Below, piece by piece: positions 42,744 to 52,312 of a stretch of DNA of 64,000 nt. The stretch lies in assembly GCF_016859125.1 (NCBI RefSeq), contig NZ_CP069338.1, positions 2,878,501 to 2,942,500 of the forward strand, read 5' to 3'. The translations under genes were made by a program, and so were the position numbers. The stretch is from Archangium violaceum. GTDB taxonomy: Bacteria > Myxococcota > Myxococcia > Myxococcales > Myxococcaceae. Within the stretch, counting starts at the first letter, position 1; each line of letters opens with the position of its first letter. Under the pieces are notes generated by a model, which did not search any database, had not been told where the DNA came from, and saw only the letters and a program-made list of their open reading frames with translations.

Positions 42744-42851
42744 ATCCTCACTCCCTGTGAATCGCTTCACAGCATCGCGGAACCCGCCGACTACAATTCA
42801 AGGTCAGCGGGAGGGGGGAACGTTTCACATCATCCCGCGGGAGCGCACCAC

Positions 42852-44114
42852 ATGCCGTCGAGTCTCTGGACCCATGACTTCATGGACGAGATGCGGACGA
42901 GGATGGATCCACTCGCCGATGCAGTGATCGAAAGACTGTTCACTGAAGGAAAGGTGGACGCGGTCAACCGGCTGATGAGGACCCTCGTCGAGAACGATGA
43001 TCTGCCATCCAGCCAGCTGCCACCCTATGTAAGGGATTACCTCGCGCGCACGCGGGCGTCCGTGCCGAGGTTGGATTCAGAGAAGCTGCGCCAGGGCCAG
43101 GAGCTCTTCGACCTCTTCGGCCCCGAGGTGATGATGATCCTCGGCTTCTACTCGCTGCCGGCGGCGTACGCGGCGCGCAAGGGTGTCCAGGTGCTCTACC
43201 GCACCGGATTCCTGCAGAAGCGTCCCGTGCGGCGCGTCTTCGAGACGGCCCAGATGGTCGTGGATGTAATGACCGAGGGCGGCCTCGAGCCCGACGGACG
43301 AGGCGTGTGCACCACGCAGAAGGTGCGGCTGATGCATGCGGCCGTCCGCTACATGATCCGCCACGACACGCGCCACCCCTGGGACGCGCGGGAGCTGGGC
43401 GAGCCCATCAACCAGGAGGACCTGGCCGGCACGCTGATGACCTTCGCCTTCGTGGTGCTCGAGGGGATGAAGGCCCTCCACATCGAGCTCACGCCGGAGC
43501 AGCAGGAGGCGTGGCTCTACGCGTGGACGGCCGTGGGGCGCATCATCGGCGTGGACGAGCGGCTGATTCCGGCCAACGTGGACGAGGCGCGCCAGCTCAC
43601 CCGGCTCATCCGCCAGCGGCAGGTGGCGTACTCGGAGGAGGGCGTGGCCATGACGGCCGAGCTCATCGAGGGCATGCAGGCACTCACGCCGGACATCCTG
43701 GATGGGCTGCCGGCGAGCATGATCCACTTCTTCCTGGACCAGGACCAGTGGCAGGGGCTGAACGTGGCGGACATGCTGAAGGTGCCCAAGCCGGACTGGA
43801 CGGCCATCATTCCCCAGGCCGTGAAGTACGTGGGCGAGCTCACGGACTGGGTGGGTGACAACACCTTCGTCGCGGCGAAGCTGCTGCGCTTCATCAGCAA
43901 GGACATCGTCGAGGGGATGCTGCTCGTGGAACGCGGAGGCCAGCGCACGCCCTTCTACATCCCGGAGCACCTGCAGGACCGGTGGCGCATCAAGGCGGGC
44001 ACCCGCGCCGCGAACGCCCGGCGCAGGAGCGAGACCGAGGCGGCGCTCCTATCGGCGGCGGCCGCCCAGCACCGGACTTCCGAGCAGAACGACTCCAGCA
44101 AGAAGGTGGTCTGA
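42852..44114 (+). CDS. MpaB/rubber-oxygenase (Lcp)-like DUF2236 family protein
   Basis: The 420-residue helical protein of the oxygenase family includes latex-clearing protein Lcp and fungal MpaB. The family core is visible: LFDLFGPEVMMILGFYSLPAAYAARKG, RRVFETAQMVVDVMTEGG, KVRLMHAAVRYMI (conserved His and Arg), GEPINQEDLAGTLMTFAFVVLEGM and WTAVGRIIGVDERLIP. Members bind haem b and cleave or oxidise isoprenoid chains. No signal peptide is present. The membrane terpene-cyclase homologue starts two bases after its stop, so they form an operon and probably share an isoprenoid substrate. Confidence 0.85.
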   Translation: MPSSLWTHDFMDEMRTRMDPLADAVIERLFTEGKVDAVNRLMRTLVENDDLPSSQLPPYVRDYLARTRASVPRLDSEKLRQGQELFDLFGPEVMMILGFYSLPAAYAARKGVQVLYRTGFLQKRPVRRVFETAQMVVDVMTEGGLEPDGRGVCTTQKVRLMHAAVRYMIRHDTRHPWDARELGEPINQEDLAGTLMTFAFVVLEGMKALHIELTPEQQEAWLYAWTAVGRIIGVDERLIPANVDEARQLTRLIRQRQVAYSEEGVAMTAELIEGMQALTPDILDGLPASMIHFFLDQDQWQGLNVADMLKVPKPDWTAIIPQAVKYVGELTDWVGDNTFVAAKLLRFISKDIVEGMLLVERGGQRTPFYIPEHLQDRWRIKAGTRAANARRRSETEAALLSAAAAQHRTSEQNDSSKKVV

Positions 44115-44116
44115 CC

Positions 44117-44866
44117 ATGCACCCGACCTTCACCTTCGAGCAGGTTCGCGGCGGTCCGTTCGATCCGTTCGCGTGGTTCAACGTCATCGGTGAGATTGGC
44201 TGCGTCTTCTGGATTCTCGCCTACGTCCTCATCATCCGGAAGTGCTTCCAGGACAAGTCCTACGGCCTGCCGCTGGTGGCCATCTGCATGAACCTGGCCT
44301 GGGAGACACTGGCCTCGTGGGTCATCCCCAATCCGGTGCCGCTCTGGCACTTCTTCGACCGGGTGTGGTTCTTCGTGGACCTGGTCATCGTCTACCAGCT
44401 GCTGCGCTACGGCCGGGAGCTGCAGACGATTCCGGAGATTCGCAACAGCTTCTACGCGGTTGTTGCTGGCACGGTGATGCTCTCGACGTTCGGCCTGTAT
44501 GCCTTCTACGTCCAGTACCACGACATGCTGGGGCTGATGGGCGCGTTCATGGTGAACCTCGTCATGAGCGTGACCTTCCTCTTCTTCGCCTTCTCGCGCC
44601 AGCATCAGGGCGGGCGCGGGCTGTCGGTGCCCGCGGCGTGGTGCAAGATGCTGGGCACGCTGGGCACCTCCATCGAGTGCCACTACGTGATTGGCCTGAC
44701 GCAGGACTGGCTGGGCGGGCTGAACTTCCTCACCTTCCTGTGCCTCTCCATCTTCCTGTTCGACTGCCTCTACATCTACGTGGTGACGAAGGTGGTGAAG
44801 GCGACGACTCGAGAGCCGGAGCCCGAGGCGAGGCGGGAGCAGCCCACCCTGGCGGTGGTGGCCTGA
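44117..44866 (+). CDS. Transmembrane terpene-cyclase homologue (Pyr4/PaxB-like)
   Basis: The 249-residue membrane protein has seven predicted helices. It fits the Pyr4/PaxB class: FWILAYVLIIRKCFQDKSYGLPLVAICMNLAWE carries the conserved Asn-x-x-Trp-Glu of the active site, RVWFFVDLVIVYQLLRYG and the tail SIFLFDCLYIYVVTKVV contain the second conserved Asp. These enzymes protonate and cyclise prenyl epoxides or alkenes. Some bacterial relatives may have other roles, so cyclase activity is inferred from the conserved acidic residues. It follows the oxygenase gene by two bases, forming a small isoprenoid-type operon without a visible prenyltransferase nearby. Confidence 0.78.
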   Translation: MHPTFTFEQVRGGPFDPFAWFNVIGEIGCVFWILAYVLIIRKCFQDKSYGLPLVAICMNLAWETLASWVIPNPVPLWHFFDRVWFFVDLVIVYQLLRYGRELQTIPEIRNSFYAVVAGTVMLSTFGLYAFYVQYHDMLGLMGAFMVNLVMSVTFLFFAFSRQHQGGRGLSVPAAWCKMLGTLGTSIECHYVIGLTQDWLGGLNFLTFLCLSIFLFDCLYIYVVTKVVKATTREPEPEARREQPTLAVVA

Positions 44867-44878
44867 GCACGGCGAGGA

Positions 44879-45373
44879 CTACGCCTCGTCGGAATCCTCC
44901 AGCTCGCGCGTCATCTCCAACATGGTGACGCGCCAGCCGAGCCGGGCGAAGAGCCGCTGGGCCGCCTCGTTCTTCGTCGCGGTCATCAACATGACGCGCG
45001 GCACCCCCTGGGCCCGCAGCCGCCGCAGCAGCTCCTCGGCGAGCAGCGCGCCCACGCCCCTTCCTCGCACCGACTCATCCACCCAGAGGTCGTGGAGCTC
45101 GGCGTGCTCGTCGCGCAGCGCGTTCCAGTCCCGCCCCTCCAGGGTGGCGTAGAGGTAGCCCACCACCGTGCCATCCCGCTCGGCCACCAACACCACCGCC
45201 CCCTGGCGCTTCAGCTCCCGCGTCAGCCACCAGCGGTAGCCGGACTCCAGGTCCTCCTCGGGCGTCATGAAGCGCCTGGGGTCGTACGCATGGTGCAGGC
45301 GCACGAGCGCCGCGCCCATGCGTCCCAGCGCGGGCCCGTCCTCGGGCCGGGCGGGTCGGACGGAGAGGGGCAT
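44879..45373 (-). CDS. GNAT-family N-acetyltransferase
   Basis: The 164-residue single-domain GNAT protein has [20 protein letters not shown], then the acetyl-CoA site [24 protein letters not shown] (motif A, RGRGVG), and motif [14 protein letters not shown]. Substrate unknown. It is encoded on the strand opposite the terpene-cyclase gene and directly follows the kinase operon with one base between genes, so it may be its last gene. Confidence 0.88.
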   Translation of the reverse strand: MPLSVRPARPEDGPALGRMGAALVRLHHAYDPRRFMTPEEDLESGYRWWLTRELKRQGAVVLVAERDGTVVGYLYATLEGRDWNALRDEHAELHDLWVDESVRGRGVGALLAEELLRRLRAQGVPRVMLMTATKNEAAQRLFARLGWRVTMLEMTRELEDSDEA

Positions 45374-45374
45374 C

Positions 45375-46717
<1,343 letters not shown>

Positions 46718-46721
<4 letters not shown>

Positions 46722-48625
46722 GCCCTGTTCTCCTCGCCCGAGATGGGCAGATCAATCGTAAACGTAGCACCCTGGCCACGGCCTTCGCTGGAGCAGGAGA
46801 GGAACGCATCCATCTCCGCCGCGGCAAGTGCGCTGATGTGAAGGCCGAACCCGTGTCCGTCCTTCTTGGTGGTGAATCCCTGGGTGAACAGGCGGGGGGC
46901 GTCCTCCGGGGAGATGCCTACCCCATTATCCGCCACGGCGATACGCAGTCGCTCGGCGGCGATGCGTTCCACCCGGATGGTGAGGAGCTTGTCCGCCCGC
47001 CCGCACTCCAGCAGCGCATGGCGCGCGTTGCTCATCAGGTTGAGCAGGATTTGAAGCAGCTTGTGCCGGTCCACCCGCACCAGGGGTACCTCGGTATACT
47101 CGCGCTTCACCTGGATGCCCAGGCGCTCGAAGGACACGGAGTGCAGGCGCAGCGCGTCGTCCAACAGCGCCGTCACCTCCAGCCGCTCCACCACTCCCGA
47201 GAAGCGCGCGTGCTCCTGCTGCATGCTCACCACGCTCTTGATGTGCTCCACGCTCTTTTGCAACGTGCGCACCTCGTCCAGCAACTCCGCCCGCTCCACC
47301 GTGAGCTGCGACGTGAGCGCCTTCAGGTAGGCGGGCAATTGCCTGCCCCGCCCATCCTCCGTGAAGAAGTGCCCCAGGTCCGCCGAGTGCTCGGTCATCA
47401 GCTCCGTGGCCTTCGACAGGCCGGACAGCCGCGACTGGTGCAGCCGCTCGGACAGGAGGTTGACGGACACGTTCACGCTGTTGAGTGCGTTGCCCACGTT
47501 GTGCAACACGCCGGTGGCGATCTCCGCCATGCCCGCCTGGCGCGACACGTCCAGAAGGCTGCGGTGCATCTCCCCCAGCCGGGCCTCGGCCTCCTTGCGG
47601 TCCGTGATGTCCCGGCCGAACACCGTCATCCCCACCACCCGGCCCGCCACGTCGAGCACCGGGTTGACGGAGATGTCCAGCACCCTCGGCCGCTTGAGCC
47701 GCGAGGGCGAGGCCTCGAAGCGCACGCGCTTGCCAGCGAGCACCTGCGCGGTGCACTCCTGCCAGCGTCGGCGCAGGGACTCCGGCGCGAAGTCCGGGAG
47801 GAGGTGCGCCCCGGGCTCCAGCTCCACGCCGATCAACTCCCGGTACATCTCCCCGAGCGCGGGGTTCGCCGCGATGACCCGCCCATCCATATCCACGGAG
47901 CACACGACGTCCTCCGTGTTCTCCAGCAGGCTCGTCAGCTTGCGCTCGTGGTCTCGCAGCGCCCGCAGCGCCCGCTCGAGCGCCGAGTTCGCCTGCTCCC
48001 TCACCGCGGTGAGCAGCCAGCTCATCCCCCAGCCGGCCAGGAGGAAGAGCGCGGCCAGCAGGCAACGCCCCCACGGGCCGGGAGCCGCCGCGGAGGCCAG
48101 CGGCAACACCAGCCCCACGCCCAGGGCGCCAAAGGCCACGAAGAAGAGGGCCCGGCGGGGCCCCAGCAGGTAGACGCACAGCATGGGAAGCAGCATGCCG
48201 CCCGCATGCGTCCCCACGCCCACGTCCCCCAGGAGCAGCGCCGCCACCACGAAGCCCGCCGTCAGCACCGTGCACAGCAGCAGCGCCGGAATCCGCGAGG
48301 AGCTGCTCCGGCGCAGCAGCAGCAGCGACGTCACGCTGCCCGCCCCGCCCACCAGGGCCACCGCTCCCATCAGCAGGGGAAGCGGCATCCTCGGCACCCA
48401 GAGGAAGAACAGCACGTCGCACAGCAGCAGCACGCCGTGGGCGGCCACCAACATCCGGCAGCGGCCGAGCTCCTCGGCCGACGCGCGACGCAACCGCCTG
48501 GAGAGGCATGAGTCCAGACGCGCCAACAGCCGGGCCGCCACGCCCACGCGCGCGGCCCCCTGCCCCGACGGCTCCAGCCCTCCGGCTCCCTGCGCTCCCG
48601 CGACCCTGGTGGACATGCTCGACAT
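46718..48625 (-). CDS. Membrane PAS sensor histidine kinase
   Basis: The 635-residue protein has about six hydrophobic helices in residues 45-200 ([48 protein letters not shown]). A PAS domain follows ([29 protein letters not shown] to [18 protein letters not shown]), then an H-box of the HNVGN type ([16 protein letters not shown]) and a HATPase domain ([42 protein letters not shown]). GGGAGAG lies nine bases before the start. Its stop overlaps the start of the receiver-kinase gene. Signal unknown. Confidence 0.92.
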
Positions 48626-48777
48626 GAAACGGGCGCTCTCCCTACCACTACCGCCCGAGTATGCCTGAAACCCGGCGAGCCCCGCAGGAGTGGAACAAGT
48701 GACCGCGAGACTGGAAGTATCCGCTCGCCGAGTCTCCTGCTACCCACGTGGGTAGACTTCACCTCACATCCCGGGAG

Positions 48778-49389
48778 CTATTCCTCCCACTCCACGTGAA
48801 ACAGGGCGCCGCGTCCCTCACGCGACACCACCCGCGTGCGCACCCGCCGGCCGCCGGCCAGGGCCACGCACGCCTCGAGAAAGCCCTGGTAATACGAGGG
48901 CTGCTCCATCACCTCGTTGAGCCCCACCTCGCACGCGGTGGGAGACAGCTCGGTGATGTGCGCTTCCACGTAATTGTCCGCGCTGCGCAGGGTGTTGTTC
49001 AGCCGACGCAGCATGCGCAGCGGCCCCAGCAGCCGGGCCACGCCCACCATGGCGCGCCCCATCAACGTGTGCGTCATGCCGTTCACCACCTCGCGCCCCA
49101 GCTGGCGCCACGCCTCCTCGCGCGGCAGCAGCGGATAGAGGTCCGCCACGGCGATCTCCAGGCCCCTCTTCCACGCCTCGTCCGAGTAGGCGGGCAGCAG
49201 GGGTCTGGCCAGGTCGATGCCCACCCCTCTCAGCGCCTGCCAGGCCTGCGCCGACAGCCGGCTGCTCAGCGAGAAGCGGAAGAGCCCTTCGACCGTGTGC
49301 TCGAACACCAACCGCCGCTGCGCCGCGGACGAACGCCCGGCGCCCGGCTCCCGAGTCTCCCCGAGCCCCTGCATGCTCCACGCTCCCAT
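48778..49389 (-). CDS. DUF2378 family protein (myxobacterial paralogous family)
   Basis: The 203-residue soluble protein belongs to a family found in many copies in Myxococcales. Features: RRLVFEHTVEGLFRFSL, LRGVGIDLARPLLPAYSDEAW, PREEAWRQLGREVVNGMTHTLMGRAMVGVARLLGPLRMLRRLNNTLRSADNY, and a C-terminal beta part ending FHVEWEE. No function is established that I know of. It resembles ligand-binding helper domains. ATG 49389 is used; a GTG three codons earlier is equally possible because neither has a clear ribosome site. Confidence 0.85.
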   Translation of the reverse strand: MGAWSMQGLGETREPGAGRSSAAQRRLVFEHTVEGLFRFSLSSRLSAQAWQALRGVGIDLARPLLPAYSDEAWKRGLEIAVADLYPLLPREEAWRQLGREVVNGMTHTLMGRAMVGVARLLGPLRMLRRLNNTLRSADNYVEAHITELSPTACEVGLNEVMEQPSYYQGFLEACVALAGGRRVRTRVVSREGRGALFHVEWEE

Positions 49390-49508
49390 GACAGTCACAC
49401 CGAAAAATTAGGAACGCGGCCCCAGGGTCCCCAGTCCAGGAGCGATCACCCGGGCAAGGTGATGGTGGATGGATGACGTTTGGTGCTCCCCATCGGGCAC
49501 CGGGCTGT

Positions 49509-50744
49509 TCACCGCGAGACGCCGCTCAAGGGGTGCGGCGTGGGGCCGGGCTCGAGGTAGGCCCGGCCCTCCGCGAAGGCGGCGATGCGCGTCCACAGCT
49601 CGGCGAAGGCCAGCGCGTCGAAGCCCGAGGAGGAGTTGAGCAGGTCATAGCGCTTGAAGGTGCCATGTGGGTCCTCGGAGGTGTCGGCCTGGAAGTGGCC
49701 GATGACGTCCGCGTGGTCGGCATCCACGAGGAAGCTCGAGGCCGCGTCGGGCCAGACCTGGGAGACGGTGTTGACGAGCCCGTCGTTGTCCGCCGGGGTG
49801 AGCATCCGGGCGGACCGGGGCTCCAGCAGCTTCTGCACGGCCTGCGCCGGGCCCAGCCGCGCCACCGGTGACTCGGCCGTGAAGGCATGCAGCCGGTTGA
49901 AGAGATCGAACCACCGCCCCGTGCGGGGCCGCGCCACGGTGACGATGGAGGCGTAGCGGATGCCGTGCTCGACGAGGAAGCGCCGCTCGCCCTCGGGGTC
50001 GTCCTCGTGCGCGGGGCTGGGAGGCGCGTCACCGAGGCGCTCGGGGTTGAGGTCGCTCAGCGCCGAGGAGTCGCTGGCCATGTGGAGCAACCAGCGCAGC
50101 AGCTCGAAGTACGCGGCGCGGGCAAGCGCGCTCGGGTACGCGCCCTCGTCACAGTAGCTGCCCTCCAGCGTGTCGAGGAGGGCGTCGATCCAGTTGGCCG
50201 ACGCCTGGCGCTTGCCCCGGAAGAGGACGTGGCGAAGCAGCCAGCCGCTCGCGGCGGTACCGCGCTCGCGCAACCCGCGCGCGCTCTCGAAGCAGGCGCG
50301 CAGCAGGGGGCGGATGAGGAGGGCACGCACCAGCGGCTGGTTCATCCGGCGGACGAGGTTGGTGCCGCGATGGGGCGTGGAGAGGAACTGCACCGAGCGG
50401 ATGTGGCCGAGCACCTTCAGCGCCGGAGCCTCCCCGCGTGGATTCGGGGAGCGCTCCAGCTCGCGGTAGAGGTGCAGGAGCTGGCGCAGGTCGAGCCCCC
50501 CCGTGGAGTGTCCCACGAGGTGGAGCTCGTCTCCGGGACGGAACACCTTGCGCTGCCAGCGCTCGTCGAGGAAGGCGCGGAGCTGCTCGGCGCGGGTGCG
50601 CACACTGGCGGTGGGCAGGTTGGGGAAGTAGTGCAGGACGAGCGGCGTCCGCTCCAGCACGCGGGTGACACCTTCGTAGTAGCGCAGGGTTCCGAGGGCA
50701 TCGAACCCACCGAAGCCCGGGACGAGCACGAGATGACGGTTCAT
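49509..50744 (-). CDS. Lipase-like alpha/beta hydrolase
   Basis: The 411-residue protein has the fold's opening strand HLVLVPGFGGFD and the nucleophile elbow LHLVGHSTGGLD (Ser in GHSTG). It also has SVQFLSTPHRGTN, as in triacylglycerol lipases, and a C-terminal ADNDGLVN segment plus DADHADVIGHF that can supply the acid and His. No signal peptide. A long insertion (about 140-260) should form the lid. GAGGTGG precedes the ATG at 50744 by five bases; the frame is open further upstream but lacks protein character. Substrate unknown. Confidence 0.85.
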   Translation of the reverse strand: MNRHLVLVPGFGGFDALGTLRYYEGVTRVLERTPLVLHYFPNLPTASVRTRAEQLRAFLDERWQRKVFRPGDELHLVGHSTGGLDLRQLLHLYRELERSPNPRGEAPALKVLGHIRSVQFLSTPHRGTNLVRRMNQPLVRALLIRPLLRACFESARGLRERGTAASGWLLRHVLFRGKRQASANWIDALLDTLEGSYCDEGAYPSALARAAYFELLRWLLHMASDSSALSDLNPERLGDAPPSPAHEDDPEGERRFLVEHGIRYASIVTVARPRTGRWFDLFNRLHAFTAESPVARLGPAQAVQKLLEPRSARMLTPADNDGLVNTVSQVWPDAASSFLVDADHADVIGHFQADTSEDPHGTFKRYDLLNSSSGFDALAFAELWTRIAAFAEGRAYLEPGPTPHPLSGVSR

Positions 50745-50967
50745 CGAGACCACCTCAGGGAGCCGCTCCCCGCCGCGGGGACGCCGGGCCAGCGAGCCAG
50801 TGAAGACGAAGGGAGGAGTCACGGCCATCGCACCCGGGTCCAACGCGGCGTGCACTCCCCCACACCGCGGCCCGCGAGATGTGGAACTTCGAACATCCGT
50901 TGGTGAACCCGCGCCTGCCCGAGGCGCCTACCCGCCCACCGCTCGAGTGGTCTAGAACCCACCCCCT

Positions 50968-51384
50968 ATGGATGACGCTCGCCACGAGAGGATCGCCGAG
51001 CTGTGCGCCATGGGGGAGGAGCTGGCGGAGCGGAAGGATCTCGAGTCCGCGCTGTTGAAGTTCCGCGAGGCCCTCGCGCTCATTCCGAGGCCCGTAGAGG
51101 AGCACGACGCGGCGCTTCGAATCCTGTGCGCCATCGGGGACACGTGCTTCCTGATGGGGCGGTTCAGCGAGGGGAAGCACGCGCTGCAGGGCGCGGTGCG
51201 CAGCCTCGGGGGACTGGGCCCGCCCATCCTCCATCTGAGGCTGGGGCAGTGTGAGCTGGAGCTCGGCAACCGGGAGCGGGCCGGGGAGGAGCTCCTCCGG
51301 GCCTACCAGGGAGGGGGCGACGCGCTCTTCGAGGGCCACGACCCCAAGTACCTGGCGCTCGTGAAGTCCCTGATGCAGCCGTAG
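50968..51384 (+). CDS. TPR-like small protein
   Basis: The 138-residue all-helical protein has tetratricopeptide-like helix pairs (ELAERKDLESALLKFREALALIP, RILCAIGDTCFLMGRFSEGKHALQGAV, LHLRLGQCELELGNRERAGEELLRAY). Proteins of this kind recur in many bacteria with large genomes, often beside toxin or Sel1 genes, and are thought to be protein-binding. No operon partner on this strand. Confidence 0.8.
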   Translation: MDDARHERIAELCAMGEELAERKDLESALLKFREALALIPRPVEEHDAALRILCAIGDTCFLMGRFSEGKHALQGAVRSLGGLGPPILHLRLGQCELELGNRERAGEELLRAYQGGGDALFEGHDPKYLALVKSLMQP

Positions 51385-51402
51385 GAAACGAGCGGGCACG
51401 GC

Positions 51403-51810
51403 TCAGACGGTGATTTCGATGCGATTACCATCGGGGTCGAGCACGACGCACTCGTAGTACCCGTCACCCGTCTGCCGGGGACCATCCACCTCGGGGAGGC
51501 CCTGGCGACGGAAGCGCTCGGCCATGGCGTCGACCGCCTCGCGGGAGTTCTGGAATCCGAGCGCATCCAGCAGCGCCTTCACCGGCTCCAGTTGCCCGGG
51601 CTCGACCGGAATCATCAGGTCCACGACCCCCTTGCCCTCGCAGCCCGGCACGGAGGTGCTCCCCACGTGCTCCACCATGACTTCAGGCAGGTGCTCGCGA
51701 ACAGCCTCACCCACGCGCCGGGCCACCTCCACCACGCGAGCGTCATAGGGACGACAGGCGACTGTCTCGCGGACATACGGCCCGATGATGCGGGGAACGG
51801 TCTCGAACAT
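51403..51810 (-). CDS. Chimera of a GrpB-family start and a VOC (glyoxalase-like) end
   Basis: The reading frame has 135 codons. Residues 1-90 are GrpB/nucleotidyltransferase-like (VEHVGSTSVPGCEGKGVVDLMIPV, the family's GSTSVPG motif). Residues 95-135 are instead the last strand of a VOC domain (DGYYECVVLDPDGNRIEITV), while the remaining half of each family is absent. It looks like a deletion that joined two neighbouring genes in frame. The product is unlikely to be a working enzyme of either kind, although a novel small protein cannot be excluded. No strong ribosome site is seen before the ATG. Confidence 0.65.
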   Translation of the reverse strand: MFETVPRIIGPYVRETVACRPYDARVVEVARRVGEAVREHLPEVMVEHVGSTSVPGCEGKGVVDLMIPVEPGQLEPVKALLDALGFQNSREAVDAMAERFRRQGLPEVDGPRQTGDGYYECVVLDPDGNRIEITV

Positions 51811-51836
51811 CTGATTTCATCTCCAGGGGATGGAGT

Positions 51837-52307
51837 TCAGACTTCGTCGTCAGGCAGGAGCGTGCGAAGCAGCTCGTCGTCGGGGCTGAGCGGGCGCCAA
51901 CCGGGCGGCGGCGGCGTGGCGAGGAGAGCCGTCATGATCTGTCTCGCACGCTCCTCGTGGGTCTCTGGGGTGAAGCTAATCCACGAGGAGAGTGCCATGG
52001 CAACGGCGAAGCGGTTTGCATCGTCCAGCACGGCCGGCCAACCTTCGGGGAGGTTTTCGGCCAGTTCGCGCACAAGCTGCCCACGCACCAAACGTGTGAC
52101 CTGATGGCTCCGCTCAGCCTCCGCGACCAATCCGCTGAACACCTGCACCGCGTTGACATCGTCCTCGCCGAGTTCCTCAGCTAATGCAATCAGCGAGGCA
52201 GTGGGGCGGGCACTCGCGAAGGCGGTGAGCGAGTCATAACCACGCTCGCGGACTCGTTCATAAAGGCGGACCTTCCAATTGTCTCGCCAAGTACTTTTTT
52301 CGCTCAT
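51837..52307 (-). CDS. Putative immunity protein of the DUF2380/SitA-type toxin
   Basis: The 156-residue soluble, mostly helical protein (ASLIALAEELGEDDVNAVQVFSGLVAEAERSHQVTRLVRGQLVRELAENLPEGWPAVL in short helices; C-terminus acidic). It begins five bases after the toxin gene's stop, or overlaps it if the GTG at 52316 is used. That position and its small size are typical of sitI genes. I recognise no domain. Function is inferred from context. Confidence 0.62.
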   Translation of the reverse strand: MSEKSTWRDNWKVRLYERVRERGYDSLTAFASARPTASLIALAEELGEDDVNAVQVFSGLVAEAERSHQVTRLVRGQLVRELAENLPEGWPAVLDDANRFAVAMALSSWISFTPETHEERARQIMTALLATPPPPGWRPLSPDDELLRTLLPDDEV

Positions 52308-52312
52308 TGCCC

